Virus record (IMG/VR): IMGVR_UViG_3300023099_000016
Coordinates: 1 to 29,757 of that record
DNA length: 29,757 nt
Source: a virus
Reading direction: 5' to 3' (one strand)
Part shown: piece after piece, positions 15,394 through 23,021 of the stretch
Position numbering within the stretch: the stretch's first letter is position 1
How the letters are laid out: each line of letters begins with the position of its first letter
The notes under the pieces: model-generated
Databases searched by the model: none
Seen by the model: only the letters and a program-made list of their open reading frames with translations
Told to the model about the DNA's origin: nothing
Made by a program: the position numbers and the translations under genes

Positions 15394-16452
15394 CTATCCT
15401 TGTGATTGACTTGCGAGGTACGCGGCAACGCCGTCCTTGACGCTGCCAGTTTTGTCCAAGCGGTCCATTGCTGCCTTTTGCTCCCGCGACCGTACTTCAG
15501 CACCGCTCAGACGCTTTCCGCCCTTTTGGACGGGTGGGCGCTTCTCTGGCGGCGTTGCTCCGGTCTTCGCGGCCTTCTGCTTAGCCTGCAACTTGTCCCA
15601 CGCTATCGCCTTGCGCATAACCACAACGTACTTTGGATTAAGGGGAAGTTCCCCAAGCTCTTCAGCACTAAGCCCGTACTGATTGCCAAAGTCCTTGATA
15701 TCAGCCACGAGGGATTCAAGGTTCTTCGGGTCTTTCAGTTCTGGAGCAAGTGTGGTCAATTCCTCCCATGAGGAGGCAAGGCGCTCATTCCTGGTCTCGT
15801 CGGCCTTGGCTTTATCAGCGGCCTTTGCCGCCTCTAGCTGGCTTTGGATATAGGTCTGATGCTGCGTGAAATTGTCGTAGTACAGTTTGGCCGTATTGTA
15901 TTCGCCCCATGCTACCGGGTCCACTGCGTAAGGGACATTCGGCATCTGAGGGGCTTGTGGAGCGAGGGATTCCAGGAGCTTAGAGGTATACTCAAACTGC
16001 TGGTGCAACTCACTTTCGCGCTTGGTGACAGTTTCACGAGTGGCTTGGAATGCTTTAACCTCTTCCGAATGCGCCATCGTCTTCTGTCGGTAGTCCCGGT
16101 CCATCAGGTTCCCGGACTTCAACTGGGCGATGGTTAGGACCGTTCCGTCCGGCAAGCGAACCTTGGCATCGTCGTTTGCAAAGCGACCTCCGCCAATCTC
16201 TTCTTGCTCATCGTCGTCTTCGTCGTCAGGTTGACCTTCGTCATCCGGTTCGCCATCCTCTTCAGGATCGGCACTCTCGCTATCCTGATCGTCATCCGGT
16301 TCGGTTTGGCCGTCATCGGCTCCTACATCGGGCTCAGCTTCAAGATTGTCGTCAGAGTTGGCGTTATCGTCAGCCGTAGCTTCAGACGCGCCGGTAAAAG
16401 CCGCAACGGCCTCTTCCATCGAAAGGGGGGCATCGGTGTCAGCAGTCGTCAT
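15394..16452 (-). CDS. Capsid scaffolding protein
   Basis: The protein has 352 residues. The N-terminal about 100 are extremely acidic (long D/E runs around 28-90), the middle is predicted coiled coil (LPDGTVLTIAQLKSGNLMDRDYRQKT, given in parts: LKSGNLMDRDYRQKT), and the C-terminus is Lys/Arg rich (KRPPVQKGGKRLSG, SREQKAAMDRLD). Acidic start, helical centre and basic C-terminus directly before the capsid gene is the standard profile of podovirus scaffold proteins, which guide prohead assembly and then leave. RDYRQKT is a segment common in this family. Confidence 0.75.
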   Translation of the reverse strand: MTTADTDAPLSMEEAVAAFTGASEATADDNANSDDNLEAEPDVGADDGQTEPDDDQDSESADPEEDGEPDDEGQPDDEDDDEQEEIGGGRFANDDAKVRLPDGTVLTIAQLKSGNLMDRDYRQKTMAHSEEVKAFQATRETVTKRESELHQQFEYTSKLLESLAPQAPQMPNVPYAVDPVAWGEYNTAKLYYDNFTQHQTYIQSQLEAAKAADKAKADETRNERLASSWEELTTLAPELKDPKNLESLVADIKDFGNQYGLSAEELGELPLNPKYVVVMRKAIAWDKLQAKQKAAKTGATPPEKRPPVQKGGKRLSGAEVRSREQKAAMDRLDKTGSVKDGVAAYLASQSQG

Positions 16453-16547
16453 AGGTTTTCACCTTCGGGATAGGCCGATCCTTCCGCCGCTTGTCCTTTC
16501 GGGGCATTGGTCTGGTTGTCGGCTGGGTTAAGCGCGATCTGGAGCAT
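16449..16547 (-). CDS. Small peptide between portal module and scaffold
   Basis: A 32-residue frame starts at ATG 16547 with AAGGA at a fitting distance, overlapping the last 20 bases of the 94-residue gene, and its TGA overlaps the scaffold ATG as ATGA. The peptide begins MLQIALNPADNQ, is polar and has no recognised domain. Its good ribosome binding site and the coupling on both sides favour translation; it could also serve only to couple the ribosome to scaffold. Confidence 0.4.
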   Translation of the reverse strand: MLQIALNPADNQTNAPKGQAAEGSAYPEGENL

Positions 16548-16812
16548 CTGCCGTCCTTCCGCGCAAAATCATGCCTGCAATCTCCGTTGTGAGACCTTCA
16601 ACTGCCTTGATAACGGCGCGTTGCTCAACAATCTGGAGGCGCAGGGAATTGATATCGAGGCCCTGAACGACAGCCTCAGCAAGAGAGGCGTAGAGCGCTC
16701 CAAGCGTCTCATTTGCCCCAGCGTGTACAGCCTTAACAGCAGCAGCAAACGCGGCATCGGTACGCAACCGCTCCGCTTCATCAGCCAATCGCTTTTGGGC
16801 TTCAGTTGTCAT
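16528..16812 (-). CDS. Small helical head-region protein
   Basis: The protein has 94 residues, Ala/Glu rich and probably all helical (EAQKRLADEAERLRTDAAF, then NSLRLQIVEQRAVIKAVEGL). It lies between portal and scaffold, the place of small virion or assembly cofactors in SU10-like and P22-like genomes. I do not recognise the family. A promoter-like extended -10 lies just upstream. Confidence 0.5.
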   Translation of the reverse strand: MTTEAQKRLADEAERLRTDAAFAAAVKAVHAGANETLGALYASLAEAVVQGLDINSLRLQIVEQRAVIKAVEGLTTEIAGMILRGRTADAPDRA

Positions 16813-16833
16813 TGCTTAACCGCTTTCAAGTTA

Positions 16834-16842
16834 ATTGTATCA
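16834..16842 (-). promoter_or_regulatory. Possible extended -10 promoter
   Basis: On the minus strand the gap between portal and the 94-residue gene reads TGATACAAT, an extended -10 (TGnTACAAT). TTGCAG, 16 bases upstream, is only a weak -35. It would raise expression of the scaffold and capsid genes, as phages often need. This is a weak candidate. Confidence 0.25.
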
Positions 16843-16863
16843 GACACGCCAAAAACTGCAAGG

Positions 16864-19038
16864 TTAGCCGATATCGCCGCCTAGCTGCACATCGCCAACC
16901 TGCCCCGTGTTTGCCGGGGCGCCTGCGGTTGCTAGTTCCTTCTGAAGGTTGATCTTTGCGTAGCCAAGCTCACGAGCCAAATCGAGTTCATCCACAAGGC
17001 TTGCCCGCTTGATATCGAACTGACCTGCAATACGCTCTCGTTCCAGTTGCGCATCGATTTCTATCTGTCGCATCTTCTCTTGGGACTTCAGATAGTCGCT
17101 GCGCTCTTCGGCTGCGGTATTGGCAGCGAGTTCCGCCATCTTATACTCATGGGCCTGCTGCTGTTCCTGCATCTTGGCCTCTTGCTTCTTTTGTTCGATT
17201 TGAAGCTGGGGAGGCGGCTGGCTCTTCGCCTGTTGTGCTTGAGCCTTGAGGTTCGCCACCTTCGTTTCATCGAAATCAATGTAATAGAATTCGGAGTCGC
17301 GAATCCCAGCAGCCTCCGTTTGCTGGCGCATGGTCTCGACAATCTTGGGCAGCATGTCGATAGCGTCTTCCGTGGCACCATTCTGCATAAGCTGGCTAGC
17401 CAAGGTCATCTGGTTAGAGGCCACACCCTGAAGCATCATCATGTCGCGTTGGCGGTTGCCCGTTCCAAGGCCGAGATTGATGGTAATGCCCATATCGGCA
17501 TTCCAGTGCTTCGGGTTAACTTCAATCAGCTTCTTGCCGATGCGAAGGTTACGTGGGCGATCCTGGTGCTTGATCTCCATCTTGAGGAGGGCGCGGAAGA
17601 TAGGCGTCCAGCCAAGCTCGGCCATATCACGCGCAACCATTTCTGTCTGACTGTAACTAGCGTCGTGGTTGTTCTGGTTGGCGGTAGCGGTCTGGTTCTG
17701 AAGCACATCTGGGTCAAGCGCCATTGCCTGACGGCTCTGCCCTGTACGCTTGGCCAGCATATCGTCAGCATAGGCCAGGGCTTCATAGCCATGGTTGGCC
17801 ACAAAGGGCACCGGAAGAGGCGTCACACTAGCACCGGGCTTACCAAACACGTGTTCCCCGAAGGTCGGCGAGAACAAAGCATCGGGATTGACGATTTCAC
17901 CCTGAACGAACATGCGCGGGTTATTCGATGCATAGGTATTGTCGAAGACCTGACGGATCATGGCCGTCTTCATCTTCTGGATAGGCATCGTGGCGTCTGC
18001 TAGGGACTTGCCAGCAAACTTATGCGGCACTGGTTCCCACGGGATGGAGTAGAACAATTGTTCGTCTTCCCAGACCTCCCAGTCGAGAAGTTCGCCCCCA
18101 CTCTCGGAACCGGCATAGATGATGCGCACGGTCTCAGCCATGCCATCGTCATCAACGTCCACTTCCATCATGATCTCCCAACGGTCAATCAGTTCTGTGG
18201 ATTTGTCCGTTGCATCATCGGTGTCGCGATAGTTCTGACGCGCATAGTCTTCCGGCGTATCGTCATCATCCGCGCCGATATTCTCAATCAGCTTACGGTC
18301 AAAGCCCTCCTTGATCAGGTCGGAGCGTGTAGTCGGCTCTCGATGGGCTCTGAAGCGTGATTCTTCAATCGTCGTAGCATCTGGGTCGAGAAAGAAGTTC
18401 TCAGGTGGAATAACCTCAAGGCGGCGCCTGCTCTTGCGGCACATACGCCGTAGCTTCACCTCGTGGACGTTGACCTCCATTTCCGTGACAACGCCCGTCT
18501 CAAGGTCTTGGACGGGCATCATCTCCGTGGTCGTGGTCTGATTGGTGATCTCGACTTCAGGGTCTTGCTCCAGAAGTGCCAGTTGCTCATCGCTCAACCC
18601 GTCATGGAAGCTAACCTTGTATTCCGGGTTATCGTCGTTCCAGAGCTTGATAATGGCGTACTTGCATAGACCCGCGTCAACGATGGAGTCACGGACGATC
18701 TTGTAGCCAGGGTTATCCTTGAGGAATACGTAGTTCAGGAGATGTGTGGCATTCTCTGCATCATCATCGTCGTCAATACCAACCGGCTCTGCAAGCACCA
18801 TGCGATTGGAGCCCAGAAACACATCAACAAGCTGAGGCGTCATCCAGCTAAGCGTATCGTCAACGTCCATCGACATAACGGACGAACGGCCCTTCTCGGA
18901 CTTTAGATCGTTCATCACGCCATTGAAGTATTCTATGGCTTTCTGTCGATCCGTCGCCACCTCGGAGGATGAGGTTGACTCACTGGATTTGATGGCCTTC
19001 TGCACCATTCCTTTGAGGATGTCGTTTGTGATGGGCAT
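16864..19038 (-). CDS. Portal protein
   Basis: The protein has 724 residues. It shows the sequence pattern of P22/SU10-class portals: VMSMDVDDTLSWMTPQLVDVF near the start, RRLEVIPPENFFLDPDAT, the clip/stem region with DRWEIMMEVDVDDDG, and FAGKSLADATMPIQKMKTAMIRQ (quoted in pieces: GKSLADATMPIQK). The C-terminal about 130 residues are a Gln/Lys/Glu-rich coiled coil, the barrel-type extension. Twelve copies form the DNA gate at one vertex and bind the terminase. It starts inside the TerL stop (TAATG) and is large, as in P22 (about 725). Confidence 0.88.
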   Translation of the reverse strand: MPITNDILKGMVQKAIKSSESTSSSEVATDRQKAIEYFNGVMNDLKSEKGRSSVMSMDVDDTLSWMTPQLVDVFLGSNRMVLAEPVGIDDDDDAENATHLLNYVFLKDNPGYKIVRDSIVDAGLCKYAIIKLWNDDNPEYKVSFHDGLSDEQLALLEQDPEVEITNQTTTTEMMPVQDLETGVVTEMEVNVHEVKLRRMCRKSRRRLEVIPPENFFLDPDATTIEESRFRAHREPTTRSDLIKEGFDRKLIENIGADDDDTPEDYARQNYRDTDDATDKSTELIDRWEIMMEVDVDDDGMAETVRIIYAGSESGGELLDWEVWEDEQLFYSIPWEPVPHKFAGKSLADATMPIQKMKTAMIRQVFDNTYASNNPRMFVQGEIVNPDALFSPTFGEHVFGKPGASVTPLPVPFVANHGYEALAYADDMLAKRTGQSRQAMALDPDVLQNQTATANQNNHDASYSQTEMVARDMAELGWTPIFRALLKMEIKHQDRPRNLRIGKKLIEVNPKHWNADMGITINLGLGTGNRQRDMMMLQGVASNQMTLASQLMQNGATEDAIDMLPKIVETMRQQTEAAGIRDSEFYYIDFDETKVANLKAQAQQAKSQPPPQLQIEQKKQEAKMQEQQQAHEYKMAELAANTAAEERSDYLKSQEKMRQIEIDAQLERERIAGQFDIKRASLVDELDLARELGYAKINLQKELATAGAPANTGQVGDVQLGGDIG

Positions 19039-20585
19039 TATGCGATGCTCCGCTCCAGCGACTTAGCGCGGGTGTTTTGAACTGGCTTGTATGGGGAAAC
19101 AGGTTCGGCGAAAGTCAGAGCTACTGCGTCCCACTCGTCAGGCGATCTAAGCCCCCGGTCGCGCATGTGTTCCTTACTTTCCAGCAATAACCTGCTGTTT
19201 GCATCGTAATGGTAAGAAGGCCCACAAGCATCGGCTTGCAGGCTGTCTTCATCTGGTATATCAGCGCCACCCGGCTCGTCAAGCCAATCGCGGCTTCGCT
19301 TCCACATCTCCGCCCTACGGTTCTTTGGTCCGGGGCGCTTTTCACCCGTTGGCAATATCTCGAATTCGTCTTGTGGCGATCCTGCGAAATCAATCGGAAC
19401 CCACACCTCTGAGTATGGCGCGCCCCACGACTTAAGCATGTCATACACGCCAGCACCAACGCCGCCCACATCGATAAAGCCTCGATCAAGCTTCTCAGTA
19501 TCGGTTACTTGCTTAAGCCAGTTTGCCCCGGCAACCACGTCGATCTTTGACCGGCTTTCTTTCTTGGTAATCTTACGACCTTGGCGAATAACGAGGGAGA
19601 ACCTGTCGTTTCCGAAGCGCGCCGGGTCTGCACCAGCAATGCGTGGGCCAACACCTTCAATCCCCGCCTTTCGTGCTCTCATCACCATCTCAGGTTTAAT
19701 GAAACCATCATGGCCAGTCGCCTGAAATGCCTCTGCTGCTGTCGCTGGGTATTCTTGCTTGAATAGCAGAGGGTCTTTAAGTTCGGCAAGCTTTGCTCGC
19801 CGCCACGCCATTTGACCCGCTGTAAGCCCATACAGCGCCTGATAGTCCCGTTCATCGTCGTCTAGTTTGAAGTCATCCGGAACATCTCTGGAATAGGCCT
19901 TTTCCCAGAACCACGGAATGAAAATAGCAATGTAGTCACCTAGGCCTGCTTCTGCCTGTTGCCAGCGCTCATGAAATTCCCCCCCAACCCCGTTAGCCGT
20001 GCTTTCTAGGATGATCTCTGTCCCAGTAAGATCGGGAATAGCTTGGACAACGCCAGCGAAGTGAGTAGCAGCGTTTGGCCAGAATGCAGCCTCTGATCCA
20101 TGGAATAGCTGAATGGTCTGTGACCGACCTACTGCCTTGGTTCCTGCCGTTCCAACTGCATAGCCACTTTCGAGCTTATCGAAGAATAGTTCCTTGGCGT
20201 TGGCAGCACCTGTGGACGGCTTTACAAGGGATGGACAATGTTCATGATACCGCTCAACCATGCCGAAGAGGTTGTTTGTTGCCTCTTGCTCGTGGGTGAG
20301 GATGAAACAACGAAGGCCGCGATGATGGCTGACGCGGTGGTAGAACCTGCCGCCTACATAGGTGCTGATGCCCTGTTGGCGCCCCTTCAGGATGAGCGCC
20401 CGAACCTTTCCGGTCTGTTTCTTCTGAAGCTCTAGGCGGAGATGAACGTATTCCTGGGCATCGTTAAGAGTGAACGGCTCAATTGCACCTGCCTTTGTCC
20501 GAATACGAAGGCAACGAGGAGCATAGTGCGGGTAGTCATCTTTTAGACGCTGCCTGATAGCTCTCTCACGCTCACTCAAGTGCAT
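19038..20585 (-). CDS. terL: Terminase large subunit (packaging ATPase/nuclease)
   Basis: The protein has 515 residues. Walker A is KGRQQGIST at 68-76, the Walker B/glutamate region is LFHGSEAAFW with E165, and the coupling motif is ESTANG at 194-199. The C-terminal RNase H-like nuclease shows GADPARFGND with D320, FIDVGG with D372, and EWDAVAL with D486. It drives DNA into the prohead and cuts the concatemer. It overlaps the small terminase by 14 bases and the portal by one base. All expected residues are present, so it should be active. Confidence 0.93.
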   Translation of the reverse strand: MHLSERERAIRQRLKDDYPHYAPRCLRIRTKAGAIEPFTLNDAQEYVHLRLELQKKQTGKVRALILKGRQQGISTYVGGRFYHRVSHHRGLRCFILTHEQEATNNLFGMVERYHEHCPSLVKPSTGAANAKELFFDKLESGYAVGTAGTKAVGRSQTIQLFHGSEAAFWPNAATHFAGVVQAIPDLTGTEIILESTANGVGGEFHERWQQAEAGLGDYIAIFIPWFWEKAYSRDVPDDFKLDDDERDYQALYGLTAGQMAWRRAKLAELKDPLLFKQEYPATAAEAFQATGHDGFIKPEMVMRARKAGIEGVGPRIAGADPARFGNDRFSLVIRQGRKITKKESRSKIDVVAGANWLKQVTDTEKLDRGFIDVGGVGAGVYDMLKSWGAPYSEVWVPIDFAGSPQDEFEILPTGEKRPGPKNRRAEMWKRSRDWLDEPGGADIPDEDSLQADACGPSYHYDANSRLLLESKEHMRDRGLRSPDEWDAVALTFAEPVSPYKPVQNTRAKSLERSIA

Positions 20586-20811
20586 CTAGCGCCTCTTCAT
20601 GGTTGATTGTGACTGCTCCGCTAAGTTCAACTGCCTGAAGATCGGGCATGACTTTCTTCAACAGACCGAGGCCAGCAGTCACCTGAGAGGAGCTCATTTC
20701 TCTTACTCCCTCAGCATGTTCGATAAGAGCATTGAGTATATTGCTATTTTGGATTTTAACCCGATGCGATTCGGGCATCGTAAACCCTGCTGTTCTTCCT
20801 CTTGCTGCCAT
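20572..20811 (-). CDS. terS: Terminase small subunit
   Basis: I place the start at ATG 20811 (79 residues), where GAGAGG lies 6 bases upstream. The product then begins MAARGRTAGFTMPESHRVKI, the usual start of this small-terminase family, followed by QNSNILNALIEHAEG and SSSQVTAGLGLLKKVMPDLQ. The frame is open further up to 20892, but that extension runs into an intrinsic terminator and has no good ribosome binding site. The protein recognises phage DNA for packaging and recruits the large subunit, whose gene overlaps it by 14 bases. It is the first gene of the packaging module. Confidence 0.85.
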   Translation of the reverse strand: MAARGRTAGFTMPESHRVKIQNSNILNALIEHAEGVREMSSSQVTAGLGLLKKVMPDLQAVELSGAVTINHEEALDALE

Positions 20812-20860
20812 CTTCAACCTCTCGCTTGGCTCCCTAACGGGTTGGCCCGCGTTACGTTTC

Positions 20861-20884
20861 ACACATGCATGGTTACTTATGTGT
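20861..20884. repeat. Inverted repeat before the small terminase gene
   Basis: ACACAT (20861-20866) and ATGTGT (20879-20884) form a perfect 6-base inverted repeat with a 12-base centre. It lies in the leader between the terminator and the terS start. The size suits a dimeric repressor or activator site, but no promoter boxes with good match were found next to it. Confidence 0.3.
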
Positions 20885-20890
20885 TCTGAC

Positions 20891-20929
20891 AAAAAGATAC
20901 CACCCCTGCACGGTTAAGCGCAAGGGTGG
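20891..20929 (-). terminator. Intrinsic terminator before the late operon
   Basis: On the minus strand a 10-base-pair stem (20920-20929 with 20900-20909, one G-U pair) encloses a 10-base loop and is followed by TATCTTTTTG. GC-rich stem plus U-tract makes this the clearest terminator in the window. It ends transcription coming from the accessory genes just before terS, so the late genes need a promoter after it or an antitermination step. Confidence 0.75.
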
Positions 20930-20985
20930 CTGAGCAACAGAGGTTCCACGAATGACACGCAAGGAGGAGGAGTGTCGATAGTCAG

Positions 20986-21012
20986 GCTATATCGGGGCCA
21001 TGGCCCCGTCAA
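20986..21012 (-). promoter_or_regulatory. Promoter-like boxes around a 16-base palindrome
   Basis: TTGACG (21012-21007, within CTTGAC, the alphaproteobacterial -35 form) and TATAGC (20991-20986) flank the perfect palindrome CGGGGCCATGGCCCCG (20993-21008). The spacer is 15 bases, shorter than the usual 17, so promoter strength is doubtful. A transcript from here would meet the terminator about 60 bases later. The palindrome could also be an operator or a hairpin with a CATG loop. Confidence 0.3.
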
Positions 21013-21116
21013 GGGGCGAGCTTTGCAATGAACGGGACCACAATACCTATAGCTGCCTTAATGGCGTATGCGAGACACAGAGCACCGAGAGCGAGGGACT
21101 GAAGCCGCTTGTTCAT
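21009..21116 (-). CDS. 35-residue single-helix membrane peptide
   Basis: ATG at 21116 directly follows the TAA of the beta-rich gene. The peptide starts MNKRLQSLALGALCLAYAIK and is hydrophobic over nearly its whole length (about 6-30), ending AKLAP. The ribosome binding site is weak, so translation would rely on coupling to the upstream gene. It is the last gene before the terminator. Small hydrophobic peptides of this kind occur widely in phages; a role in lysis or membrane protection is possible but unproven. Confidence 0.4.
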   Translation of the reverse strand: MNKRLQSLALGALCLAYAIKAAIGIVVPFIAKLAP

Positions 21117-21572
21117 TTATGCCAGCTTGAAAACCTTGATGGGGATTGAGTAGTTCTGGCCAATGGCAAGGAGTGGGGCAGTGACATTGACCTTCAGCGT
21201 ATTGTTGGCTGAGCAATAGCAGTCATGGAGTGCGTAGCCTGTGGGTACAGTTCCGCTAGCAACGACCGTATAAGCCTCTCCTGGTACTACACCGGCCATA
21301 GTAGCTGTTACCTGCCTTACGCCTGCGCTGATGGCGATTACGGCGGTCTCTGCTACCGTTGAAGTGCCGACGAAGGTAATGGCGTTTGAGCCGCCGATGT
21401 TGGTAGCGCTGTTAACGTCTGTGGTTAGGCCTGTTGGGGCAAGGTACTGACCAGCCATCTCACCAAGATTGGTGACAGCCTCAGTAATGACACGGACAAC
21501 CTTGTCAGAGCCTCTGGTTTGAACACCAAGGACAGGGACAATAGGGGGAGAGAAAGAAATGCCGCCGCTCAT
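21117..21572 (-). CDS. Thr/Val-rich beta protein, probably virion accessory
   Basis: The protein has 151 residues: MSGGISFSPPIVPVLGVQ, a helical VRVITEAVTNLGEM, then a beta-rich Ala/Val/Thr region to the end (QVTATMAGVVPGEAYTVVAS). I do not recognise the family. The composition resembles decoration or spike proteins of the capsid module. It lies upstream of the terminator and thus outside the main late operon, together with the similarly composed gene 21580-22011. Confidence 0.5.
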   Translation of the reverse strand: MSGGISFSPPIVPVLGVQTRGSDKVVRVITEAVTNLGEMAGQYLAPTGLTTDVNSATNIGGSNAITFVGTSTVAETAVIAISAGVRQVTATMAGVVPGEAYTVVASGTVPTGYALHDCYCSANNTLKVNVTAPLLAIGQNYSIPIKVFKLA

Positions 21573-21579
21573 TATCGCC

Positions 21580-22011
21580 TCACAGTGCGTTCTTAGTGTA
21601 TTCGACTACGATATTCGTCACCGCCGTTGTAGTGGTCGTGACTGTAAACGCCGTGTTTAGCGCCGTAACGAACCAAGGACGAGTAGCGAAGTCATAAACG
21701 TAGTGACCGGCACCTGCGAAGGTGAACACGTCATTGGTTGCCGCGTTGAATGTCATTGTCTGAGCGCCAGCCACGTCAATGCGGAGACGATACACACGCG
21801 TACGCTGGGAGGCCGTTGCCGTCACAAGCGTAGTGGTCGTAATCGTGTTTATGGTGGATAGGGCACTCGTAAGATCAGCCGTGGTCTGTAGGCTGCTGGT
21901 CTGCGTAACGAGTGGCTGAGTGCTGGTCCCGATCACATTGCCCGTTGACGGGTCGATGGGAATAAACTCAGAGGTAGGCACTTGCCTACCAGTAATGTTC
22001 TGTGTGCTCAC
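21580..22011 (-). CDS. Thr-rich beta protein, probably virion accessory
   Basis: The protein has 143 residues with very high Thr content (TTADLTSALSTINTITTTTL, then TVTTTTTAVTN). It starts with GTG at 22011, where GGAG lies 7 bases upstream. The second half (RTRVYRLRIDVAGAQTMTFN, FTFAGAGHYVYDF) looks like a beta-sandwich similar to small decoration or accessory virion proteins. It follows an HNH endonuclease gene and precedes another beta-rich protein by 8 bases. Function is unknown. Confidence 0.55.
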   Translation of the reverse strand: MSTQNITGRQVPTSEFIPIDPSTGNVIGTSTQPLVTQTSSLQTTADLTSALSTINTITTTTLVTATASQRTRVYRLRIDVAGAQTMTFNAATNDVFTFAGAGHYVYDFATRPWFVTALNTAFTVTTTTTAVTNIVVEYTKNAL

Positions 22012-22075
22012 CTCTAAGCTCCGTGCGTTGATGGTGTAACGGGAGCGTAGCTGTTTTTTAGTACGGCATCAATCT

Positions 22076-22567
22076 TTAGCTTGCGGTGCCAAATGCCCGC
22101 TTATTTTTCGACTGCTCCATACACGTCGCCCATACGCAATTCTCAGGGCTGTACCCTTTGTCGTTATCAACCCTCTCTATGGTGTGGCCTTCCGGCCTAG
22201 GGCCCATGTCTTCATAAAAGTTAGAGAAATCCTTCCAGCGTTCGCACACTGTTATTCCCCGTCCTCCATACCACTTGTAATTGTGATTGGACGGCCTCTC
22301 GCATCTCTTTCTCATCCCCCACCATACAACATATTCCGGGCTCTTCCTCATTCCGTGCGTAGGCGTTCCTTTCCCGAAGTTAGGCAGGGAACGCAGCCTA
22401 TCGCTTGATACCTTCTTTCCCCAGCACCCGCATGAGACCACCTTTCCGGTTCTTACGTTGTTTTTGAATAACTCCTTTTCTGTGCCGCACGCACATCTAT
22501 AGAGTGCACGGCTATTTCCAGACTTTGGAGGGAGGGCCTTAATGAAAGTCAGAAGCTGTTCACCCAT
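22076..22567 (-). CDS. AP2/HNH-type homing endonuclease with zinc finger
   Basis: The protein has 163 residues. A CxC pair (C25, C27) and CGC (C46, C48) form a small zinc-binding element near the N-terminus. Then comes NYKWYGGRGITVCERW, FYEDMGPRP and the HNH signature around H128-ERVDNDKGYSPENCVWA with N143, ending in EQSKNKR. This is the common free-standing phage HNH nuclease that nicks or cuts DNA and supports its own spread. It sits between the accessory genes and the Thr-rich virion-like genes. Its leader has the strong AATCAGGAGGATGAGAT start region, shared word for word with a small gene at 26223. Confidence 0.88.
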   Translation of the reverse strand: MGEQLLTFIKALPPKSGNSRALYRCACGTEKELFKNNVRTGKVVSCGCWGKKVSSDRLRSLPNFGKGTPTHGMRKSPEYVVWWGMRKRCERPSNHNYKWYGGRGITVCERWKDFSNFYEDMGPRPEGHTIERVDNDKGYSPENCVWATCMEQSKNKRAFGTAS

Positions 22568-22622
22568 CTCATCCTCCTGATTATGCGTCTCGCAGATTGT
22601 TGGGTGTTATTGGTTTAGATTG

Positions 22623-22630
22623 GCTTTGGA
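22623..22630 (-). repeat. Start-associated C/A-rich element, copy before HNH gene
   Basis: The minus strand reads TCCAAAGC followed by a C/A-rich run to about 22595 and then the AGGAGG ribosome binding site of the HNH gene. Here the element is fully intergenic (after the 72-residue gene), so it is not a by-product of coding. It is one of a family of copies at small-gene junctions. Confidence 0.5.
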
Positions 22631-22640
22631 AATCAAAGGG

Positions 22641-22859
22641 TTAGGAATGGCAAGTAATATATGCCGCTCTGCCGTCCGGTAGAATCACAGTCTGATAGCC
22701 GCACACTGCAAGCTTCTCCGCCATATCCTCAACGCGCCAATCCTCTTGACTACCAACCACGATATAGTCCTCGTCACCGCCATTAGTTGACAATTCCCGC
22801 CAATTGTCGGGGCACTCATCAAAAGCATAAACTTCGATGAATGGTTTGACCTCACTCAT
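22641..22859 (-). CDS. Small acidic protein, unknown
   Basis: The protein has 72 residues and begins MSEVKPFIEVYAFDECPDNW. It is acidic and mixed alpha/beta (VEDMAEKLAVCGYQTVILPDG). The family is not recognised. AGGA precedes the ATG by 7 bases, within the stop region of the 52-residue gene upstream. The long gap after it (22568-22640) holds the leader of the HNH gene. Confidence 0.55.
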   Translation of the reverse strand: MSEVKPFIEVYAFDECPDNWRELSTNGGDEDYIVVGSQEDWRVEDMAEKLAVCGYQTVILPDGRAAYITCHS

Positions 22860-22862
22860 TCC

Positions 22863-23021
22863 CTATTCCTGTTCTTTTGCTTTTGCTTTTGAGGCAAACA
22901 CGTGCCTTCCAATCTTCAGCGATCGGACTTCCAAATATGCACTCATCGTCTGCAATGCCGTCAGCCCTGTTTCCTGCATGATGCGGTTTAGCTCTTGGCC
23001 TAGTTTTGACTGCTCACTCAT
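22863..23021 (-). CDS. Small basic protein, unknown (52 residues)
   Basis: The ATG at 23021 overlaps the stop of the zinc-finger gene (ATGA, 23018-23021). The protein begins MSEQSKLGQELNRIMQE, has a helix-turn-like centre (LTALQTMSAYLEVRSLKIG) and a Lys/Ala end (ASKAKAKEQE). The pattern could hold a small HTH, but the evidence is thin. It lies in the chain of coupled small genes. Confidence 0.5.
   Translation of the reverse strand: MSEQSKLGQELNRIMQETGLTALQTMSAYLEVRSLKIGRHVFASKAKAKEQE

Noticed and set aside
16176-16473. Plus-strand frames rich in Arg, His, Val and Ile.
   Set aside because: They are complements of the Asp/Glu-rich part of the scaffold gene.
20812-20892. Longer version of the small terminase starting at 20892.
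   Set aside because: The extension begins in the U-tract of the terminator and lacks a ribosome binding site; the family start MAARGR is at 20811.
22011-22055. Imperfect hairpin and six-T run near the GTG start at 22011, as a plus-strand terminator.
   Set aside because: The stem is bulged and the T-run starts several bases after it; no plus-strand transcript is expected here.
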